Made by a program: the position numbers and the translations under genes. A stretch of 5,164 nucleotides of DNA from Oscillospiraceae bacterium (GTDB lineage Bacteria > Bacillota > Clostridia > Oscillospirales > Acutalibacteraceae): positions 1-5,164 of the forward strand of contig WREG01000155.1 of the NCBI GenBank assembly GCA_009779455.1. The letters are read 5' to 3'. Every line of letters begins with the position of its first letter. Within the stretch, counting starts at the first letter, position 1. The notes below the pieces were generated by a model. The model had not been told where the DNA came from, ran no database searches, and was given only the letters and a program-made list of their open reading frames with translations. Of this stretch, positions 1-3,357 are shown piece by piece.

Positions 1-1
1 C

Positions 2-940
2 TGCGAAATCGCTTTTTATAAAAATCAGATGGAACTCGCGAAGCACCACGCCCATAACGCGATTTTAACGGCGCGGGAAAAGAAACAGTACTTAATCGAA
101 TCGGTAGCGGAGCAATATTTGCTTCGCATAGCCTCGCAAGAGGGGAATTATCCCTTGGTGAAAGAAATACTTAAACGGCTTCGGATCCATTTGAACAACC
201 CGGATTTTTGGTGCCGGCAGCTGTTCTATGATATATATACAGGTTATTTTTACGCCAAAATAGGGCTTCCCGAAATGGTGCCGCCGTGGCTGGCCGCGGA
301 TGAAAAAGCGGAAACTTCGGAAATCCGCATCCCGACAAGGGAGCTTATCATAAATGTCACATATCATATTGCCTGTAAAAATTTCAATCAGGCCCTTATT
401 GTTTTAGCCGCGTCATATCCCAGGGAGCCTCAGGAGCGGTTTCTGTTCGGGGAATTGACGCTCACATTGCTTTTTGCCGTGGCTAAGGTTAAAACGGGCG
501 ATGCGCCCGGGGCCGTATCGGCTTTTGAAAAAGCGTATAAAATGTCGTTTGACGGCGTATTTGAAATGTTTTTTATCGGCCTCGGGAAAAACCTGCATCC
601 ACTGGTCGTCGCCGCTTCCTCTGAACCCGGCTGCTACATACCCGGGGAATGGCTCAAAATGATCGACCGCAAAGCCTCCATATACGCGAAAAAAGCCAAC
701 ATTATATTGAATTCGGTCAAAAAGGAAAAAAACATAAAGGATGCCGTTTCATTGTCCGACCGCGAGCATGAGGTTTTAAACGACCTTTATCACGGCCTTT
801 CCCGCGATGAAATTGCCGAAAACCGCTATCTGTCCGTCAATACCGTTAAAAAAATATTGCAGTCGATATATATAAAACTGAATGCGAACAACAATGTTGA
901 CACGATACGGATCGCAATCGAAAAAAAGCTGGTCGGATAA
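2..940 (+). CDS. LuxR-family transcriptional regulator, C-terminal part (5' end outside window)
   Basis: This is the C-terminal part of a DNA-binding regulator. Residues here are counted from the ATG at base 29. Residues about 241-300 form a LuxR/GerE-type helix-turn-helix: 'LSDREHEVL' is the usual start of helix 1, and 'SRDEIAENRYLSVNTVKKIL' holds the scaffold and recognition helices, followed by 'SIYIKLNANNN'. Residues about 1-200 are mostly amphipathic helices, with pieces such as 'GAVSAFEKAY' that resemble TPR repeats. This is the arrangement seen in MalT/LAL-type regulators, where an ATPase domain would lie further upstream. The frame is open to the left edge, and the ATG at base 29 has no Shine-Dalgarno sequence, so it is probably an internal Met and the gene is truncated by the window. 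A terminator follows the stop closely. It converges with an acyl-CoA synthetase gene, which is a possible but unproven target. The LuxR HTH is certain; the MalT-like class is inferred. Confidence 0.87.
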   Translation, partial: CEIAFYKNQMELAKHHAHNAILTAREKKQYLIESVAEQYLLRIASQEGNYPLVKEILKRLRIHLNNPDFWCRQLFYDIYTGYFYAKIGLPEMVPPWLAADEKAETSEIRIPTRELIINVTYHIACKNFNQALIVLAASYPREPQERFLFGELTLTLLFAVAKVKTGDAPGAVSAFEKAYKMSFDGVFEMFFIGLGKNLHPLVVAASSEPGCYIPGEWLKMIDRKASIYAKKANIILNSVKKEKNIKDAVSLSDREHEVLNDLYHGLSRDEIAENRYLSVNTVKKILQSIYIKLNANNNVDTIRIAIEKKLVG

Positions 941-958
941 ACTCTTTTAGATTTAATC

Positions 959-999
959 CCCTTTGAACCTTGCAAAACAGGTTTTTAAGGGTTTTTTTT
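959..999 (+). terminator. Intrinsic terminator of the LuxR-family gene
   Basis: A hairpin starts 18 bases after the stop codon. CCCTT pairs with AAGGG and AACCT pairs with AGGTT across a small 2x3 internal loop. The terminal loop is TGCAAAAC and the stem is followed directly by eight T residues. The geometry and orientation fit termination of the + strand regulator transcript. Confidence 0.7.
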
Positions 1000-1074
1000 A
1001 TTGTTTTTTTACCCTTTTGGGTGTAGTGAAAAACGTTAAAAAAAGTTATAATGCATTATATAGCTTTCTCCTTT

Positions 1075-1110
1075 CGCCTGTGATTTTTACTTTTTTCTCA
1101 CAGGTGTTTT
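1075..1110 (+). terminator. Hairpin with short T tract, possible secondary terminator
   Basis: CGCCTGTGA (1075-1083) pairs with TCACAGGTG (1098-1106): nine pairs including one G-T wobble, around a 14-base pyrimidine-rich loop. TTTT follows on the + strand. It could act as a backup terminator for the left-hand gene or be part of a short RNA. The minus-strand reading has no T tract. Confidence 0.4.
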
Positions 1111-1113
1111 CAT

Positions 1114-1150
1114 AAAGGGTGCGTGAAATGATTTTTTCGCGCACCCTTTT
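1114..1150. terminator. Long hairpin 3' of the acyl-CoA synthetase gene, probable terminator
   Basis: Two 15-base arms (1114-1128 and 1135-1149, starting AAAGGGTGCG) pair around a six-base loop, with a single internal T-G wobble on the + strand (an A-C mismatch in the minus-strand RNA). It lies 18 bases beyond the stop codon of the minus-strand acyl-CoA synthetase gene, where its terminator would be expected. The stem ends in T residues in both directions (TTTT on +, TTT on -), so it may work bidirectionally between these convergent genes. Confidence 0.55.
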
Positions 1151-1167
1151 CATATTAAATAAATTTC

Positions 1168-2802
1168 CTATTCCCTCGTTTGGGCTATAACAAGGCTTTC
1201 GCCGCAGTATTTTTCGCGGAGCTTCGGCTTTTCGATCTTCCCCGTGGGGTTGCGCGGCACCTTGTCGAAAATTATTTTCCTCGGGCGCTTGTAGCGCGGG
1301 AGTTCCGCGCAGAAATCCTCGACATCCTTTTCCGCCAGGGTTTTGTCGGGTTTCACCTCAATTATCGCCGCCGTTATCTCGCCCAGGCGCTTGTCCGGCA
1401 CGCCTATGACAGCCACGTCCTTTATCGCGTCGTTGCCACGGAGGAAATCCTCGATCTGTACGGGGTAGATATTCTCCCCGCCGCTTATTATAACGTCTTT
1501 TTTCCTGTCCACAAGGTATATGAACCCGTCGGGGTCCTCCGTCGCCATATCGCCCGTAAACAGCCAGCCGTCCTTCAATGTGGCGGCCGTGGCCTTTTCG
1601 TCGCTGTAATAGCATTTCATAACGCCGTCGCCTTTGACGCAAAGCTCGCCCACGCCGCCCTTTTCTACGGTGTTCCCGTTTTCATAGACAATTTTCGTCT
1701 GCCAGCCGTAGCCCGCAATGCCTATGGCTCCGACTTTGTGTATGTTCTCCACGCCGAGATGGACGCAACCGGGGCCGATGGACTCGCTAAGGCCGTAGTT
1801 TGTGTCGTAGTCGTGATCCGGGAATATCTTTTTCCAGCGTTTGACAAGGCTCGGGGGGACGGGCTGCGCCCCTATGTGCATGAGCCGCCACTGGGCCAGC
1901 CTGAATTCTTTCAAATCCACTTCTCCGCTGTCTATGGCGTCGAGGATGTCCTGCGCCCACGGCACCAAAAGCCAGACTATCGTGCATAATTCGTCCGAGA
2001 CCGCGCGCAATATCCAATAAGGTTTTACCCCTTTTAATATTACGGCTTTCCCGCCCACCAGCAGGCTTCCGAACCAGTGCATTTTCGCGCCCGTGTGGTA
2101 TAGGGGCGGGATGCACAGGAACACGTCGTCATGGGTCTGGGAATGGTGTCTGTTTTCGCAAAGGACGGCGTGCATAAGGCTCCTGTGGTCGTGGAGTATG
2201 GCCTTCGGGAAGCCCGTAGTGCCCGACGAGAAATAAATGGCCGCGTCGTCGTCAAGGGTAAGCTCTGAACCCACATCCTCGGGAGAAACCCGCTCCGTCA
2301 GCGCGTAAAAGCTTTCCGCATACGGAGGAAGCTCTTCGCCGATAAAAAATATGCTGGATATATCTGAAATGTCATCTTTTATTTCATTGATCCTATCTAT
2401 AAATTCTGTCCCGAATATAAGCCCCGTGGATTTTGAGAGGTTAAGGCAATATTTTATTTCTTCGGCGGTGTACCTGAAATTGAGCGGCACCGCCAGTGCG
2501 CCGATTTTCAGTATTCCGAAGTAAACGGGCAGCCATTCGATGGAATTCATCAGCAGTATCGCGATTTTGTCGCCTTTTTTATATCCCTTCGCCAGCAGCA
2601 CGTTGGCGAAGCGGTTTGCCTGGCAGTCAAACTCGCCCCATGAAATCTCTTTCCTGTAGCGGGATTTCCCGCCCGCTTCGACAAGCTCGAATTCCCGCCA
2701 CGCGACGCCGTTTTTTTCGTCATGCTCGGGGTTGATTTCAATAAGGGCCGTCATGCCTGTGTATTTTTTCGCGTTTTCCCTTAAAATGTCAGTTATGACC
2801 AT
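1168..2802 (-). CDS. AMP-binding acyl-CoA synthetase (FadD-like acid-CoA ligase)
   Basis: This is a complete adenylate-forming enzyme of 544 residues, expected to activate a carboxylic acid with ATP to the acyl-AMP and then form the CoA thioester in the cytoplasm. The superfamily core motifs are intact and in order: the P-loop-like A3 motif 'FSSGTTGFPK' (191-200), A5 'NYGLSE' (335-340), A7 'WLFTGD' (413-418), the A8 hinge beginning 'VDRKKDVIISGGENIYP' (431-447), and the A10 'NPTGKIEK' with the likely catalytic lysine K522. Length is normal for the family. The substrate is not readable; a medium/long-chain fatty acid or aromatic acid would be typical. The chosen ATG has GGAGG eight bases upstream and a near-consensus promoter behind it. 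The gene is divergent from the leader ORF and HTH-cupin-synthetase gene, and convergent with the LuxR-family gene. Its MACS-type neighbour is from a different subfamily, so this is not a simple tandem duplication. Confidence 0.96.
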   Translation of the reverse strand: MVITDILRENAKKYTGMTALIEINPEHDEKNGVAWREFELVEAGGKSRYRKEISWGEFDCQANRFANVLLAKGYKKGDKIAILLMNSIEWLPVYFGILKIGALAVPLNFRYTAEEIKYCLNLSKSTGLIFGTEFIDRINEIKDDISDISSIFFIGEELPPYAESFYALTERVSPEDVGSELTLDDDAAIYFSSGTTGFPKAILHDHRSLMHAVLCENRHHSQTHDDVFLCIPPLYHTGAKMHWFGSLLVGGKAVILKGVKPYWILRAVSDELCTIVWLLVPWAQDILDAIDSGEVDLKEFRLAQWRLMHIGAQPVPPSLVKRWKKIFPDHDYDTNYGLSESIGPGCVHLGVENIHKVGAIGIAGYGWQTKIVYENGNTVEKGGVGELCVKGDGVMKCYYSDEKATAATLKDGWLFTGDMATEDPDGFIYLVDRKKDVIISGGENIYPVQIEDFLRGNDAIKDVAVIGVPDKRLGEITAAIIEVKPDKTLAEKDVEDFCAELPRYKRPRKIIFDKVPRNPTGKIEKPKLREKYCGESLVIAQTRE

Positions 2803-2810
2803 TGATAATA

Positions 2811-2815
2811 CCTCC
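2811..2815 (-). promoter_or_regulatory. Ribosome binding site of the acyl-CoA synthetase gene
   Basis: GGAGG on the minus strand lies eight bases before the ATG, which fixes the start choice. Confidence 0.85.
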
Positions 2816-2839
2816 GTTTATTTGTTTTACGCTATAAAG

Positions 2840-2855
2840 CTTTAAATTATTAAAG
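2840..2855. promoter_or_regulatory. Palindrome CTTTAA-N4-TTAAAG at the transcription start, candidate operator
   Basis: A perfect 6+6 inverted repeat with a four-base centre (ATTA) starts two bases after the -10 box of the acyl-CoA synthetase promoter and covers the expected start site near 2851. This is where a repressor dimer would block transcription. The AT-richness means chance is possible. A related CTTT-A-AAAG sequence sits at the equivalent place in the divergent promoter (3048-3056). Confidence 0.35.
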
Positions 2856-2857
2856 TG

Positions 2858-2886
2858 ATTATACAATATTTTTTCTCATTTGTAAA
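2858..2886 (-). promoter_or_regulatory. Sigma-A-type promoter of the acyl-CoA synthetase gene
   Basis: On the minus strand the -35 is TTTACA (2881-2886, five of six matches), the spacer is exactly 17 bases, and the -10 is a perfect TATAAT (2858-2863). The predicted start near 2851 leaves a leader of about 48 bases. Confidence 0.8.
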
Positions 2887-2910
2887 GACTTTAAAAAAAT
2901 TTTTAAAAAG

Positions 2911-2981
2911 AACACATAGGGACGGTTCTCTCGTGTCATTATTTTCGACCAATAAACACGAGCGAACCGTCCCCATGTGTT
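2911..2981. repeat. 71-bp inverted-repeat element (GGGACGGTTC type)
   Basis: Two 26-base arms (2911-2936 and 2956-2981) are complementary at 24 of 26 positions around a 19-base loop. The arms contain GGGACGGTTC and CTCGTGT and end in AACACA/TGTGTT. I recall similar dispersed palindromes in clostridial genomes, sometimes discussed together with REP/IS200-like transposases; this is memory, not a search result. The element lies upstream of both divergent promoters, so it is not a terminator for either gene and is probably a DNA-level repeat, though it would fold strongly if transcribed. Its GC content stands out from the A/T-rich tracts on both sides. Confidence 0.75.
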
Positions 2982-3018
2982 TCAAATGCGATTCCTAAAA
3001 AAATTTAAAAAATTTTAC

Positions 3019-3047
3019 TTGACAAACCGAAAAATTTGTGTTAATCT
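3019..3047 (+). promoter_or_regulatory. Sigma-A-type promoter with extended -10, upstream of the 41-aa ORF
   Basis: A perfect TTGACA (3019-3024) is followed after 17 bases by TAATCT (3042-3047), a weak -10 preceded by a TGn extension (3039-3041). The start would fall near 3054, leaving a leader of about 24 bases. A small inverted pair, ACAAA (3022-3026) and TTTGT (3035-3039), lies within it, and CTTT-A-AAAG follows the -10 directly. It is probably the main promoter for the 41-codon ORF and, by read-through, for the HTH-cupin-synthetase gene. Confidence 0.7.
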
Positions 3048-3065
3048 CTTTAAAAGCAAAAAATT

Positions 3066-3070
3066 AGGAG
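3066..3070 (+). promoter_or_regulatory. Ribosome binding site of the 41-aa ORF
   Basis: AGGAG lies seven bases before the ATG. This strong site is the main evidence that the short ORF is translated. Confidence 0.75.
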
Positions 3071-3077
3071 ACAATTG

Positions 3078-3203
3078 ATGAGCCGACTATTCGCCGACAG
3101 CATAATTACAATAATTAACGGGATTATTATTATAATCTCCGGTATTGTTATTGCGATAATTACGAAGCGGCGAACGGTTGCGGATTTAAAATTTAAAATT
3201 TAA
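3078..3203 (+). CDS. Ile-rich hydrophobic small protein or leader peptide (41 aa)
   Basis: This is a 41-codon ORF with a strong promoter, a good Shine-Dalgarno sequence and a terminator 30 bases past its stop, so it is a complete expression unit. Fourteen of the 41 residues are isoleucine, including five consecutive Ile codons at residues 16-20 (bases 3123-3137). Residues about 8-28 could form one transmembrane helix, flanked by a short N-terminus (MSRLFAD) and a basic stretch (TKRR). Two readings compete. It may be an attenuator leader peptide whose Ile codons sense charged tRNA-Ile; RNA pairing between its 3' codons and the terminator supports this. Or it may be a small single-pass membrane protein, possibly like a type I toxin. 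I do not recognise a family. The next gene starts 154 bases downstream. Confidence 0.6.
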   Translation: MSRLFADSIITIINGIIIIISGIVIAIITKRRTVADLKFKI

Positions 3204-3232
3204 AATGCAAAATTTTATACTTTTAGAAATTC

Positions 3233-3274
3233 CACCTTCGCCGCGAAGAGCTAAAGCTGCGAAGGTGTTTTTTT
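3233..3274 (+). terminator. Intrinsic terminator, candidate attenuator before the HTH-cupin-synthetase gene
   Basis: CACCTTCGC (3233-3241) pairs perfectly with GCGAAGGTG (3259-3267), followed by seven T residues. The left arm can instead pair with codons 30-34 of the preceding small ORF (3167-3178: eight contiguous pairs plus three more across one bulge), which would break the terminator. It can also fold locally, CTTCG (3236-3240) with CGAAG (3244-3248). No convincing promoter separates this terminator from the downstream gene, which fits an attenuator role. Confidence 0.75.
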
Positions 3275-3301
3275 ATACAATGCACAATTCACAATTCTCA
3301 A
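3272..3301 (-). promoter_or_regulatory. Possible antisense promoter facing the 41-aa ORF
   Basis: On the minus strand, TTGAGA (3296-3301, five of six) is followed after 18 bases by TATAAA (3272-3277, five of six). A transcript would begin around 3265, inside the terminator, and run antisense to the small ORF. The tract is AT-rich and repeat-derived, so a chance match is quite possible, and I see no clear terminator for such an RNA. Confidence 0.3.
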
Positions 3302-3334
3302 TGCACAATTAATTTGCACGTAAATTGTGAATTG
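3278..3334. repeat. Short AT-rich repeat tract with direct and inverted copies
   Basis: CAATGCACAATT occurs twice (3278-3289 and 3299-3310), 21 bases apart. CAATTCACAATT (3285-3296) has a perfect inverted copy AATTGTGAATTG at 3323-3334. Tracts built from CACAATT/AATTGTG words of this kind are, to my recollection, common between genes in clostridial genomes. The inverted copies could form a 12-bp stem in the leader of the downstream gene, ending 10 bases before its ribosome binding site. Confidence 0.6.
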
Positions 3335-3344
3335 AAAATAATTT

Positions 3345-3349
3345 GGAGG
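3345..3349 (+). promoter_or_regulatory. Ribosome binding site of the HTH-cupin-synthetase gene
   Basis: GGAGG lies eight bases upstream of the ATG. It supports starting translation at the HTH domain and so one fused polypeptide. Confidence 0.85.
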
Positions 3350-3357
3350 AAAATTTT

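Larger units (their letters stand above)
1000..1167. other. Convergent intergenic region with hairpins; possible short RNA
   Basis: No protein gene is visible here. The stretch has a small ACCC-TTTT-GGGT hairpin (1011-1022), a perfect TATAAT (1047-1052), then two larger hairpins that are listed separately. Only a poor -35 match (TAGTGA at 1024-1029, 17-nt spacing) accompanies the TATAAT. A short + strand RNA from about 1059 to 1150 is therefore only a possibility. The two larger hairpins are each followed by TTTTCAT on the + strand. Confidence 0.3.

Noticed and set aside
29..31. ATG at base 29 as the true start of the LuxR-family gene
   Set aside because: The same frame is open to the window edge, no Shine-Dalgarno sequence precedes the ATG, and this regulator type is usually much longer, so it is more likely an internal methionine.
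1051..1083. Ten-codon ORF beginning at the ATG after TATAAT
   Set aside because: It has no ribosome binding site, would overlap the likely promoter and has no distinctive composition.
1180..1989. Long + strand open frame (269 codons) opposite the acyl-CoA synthetase gene
   Set aside because: It is antisense to a clearly recognisable, complete enzyme gene. It has no ribosome binding site or recognisable domain and is explained by codon bias of the real gene.
3314..3342. TTGCAC-17-AATAAT as a promoter of the fusion gene
   Set aside because: The -35 matches at only three of six positions, and the predicted start (about 3349) would remove the Shine-Dalgarno sequence from the mRNA.
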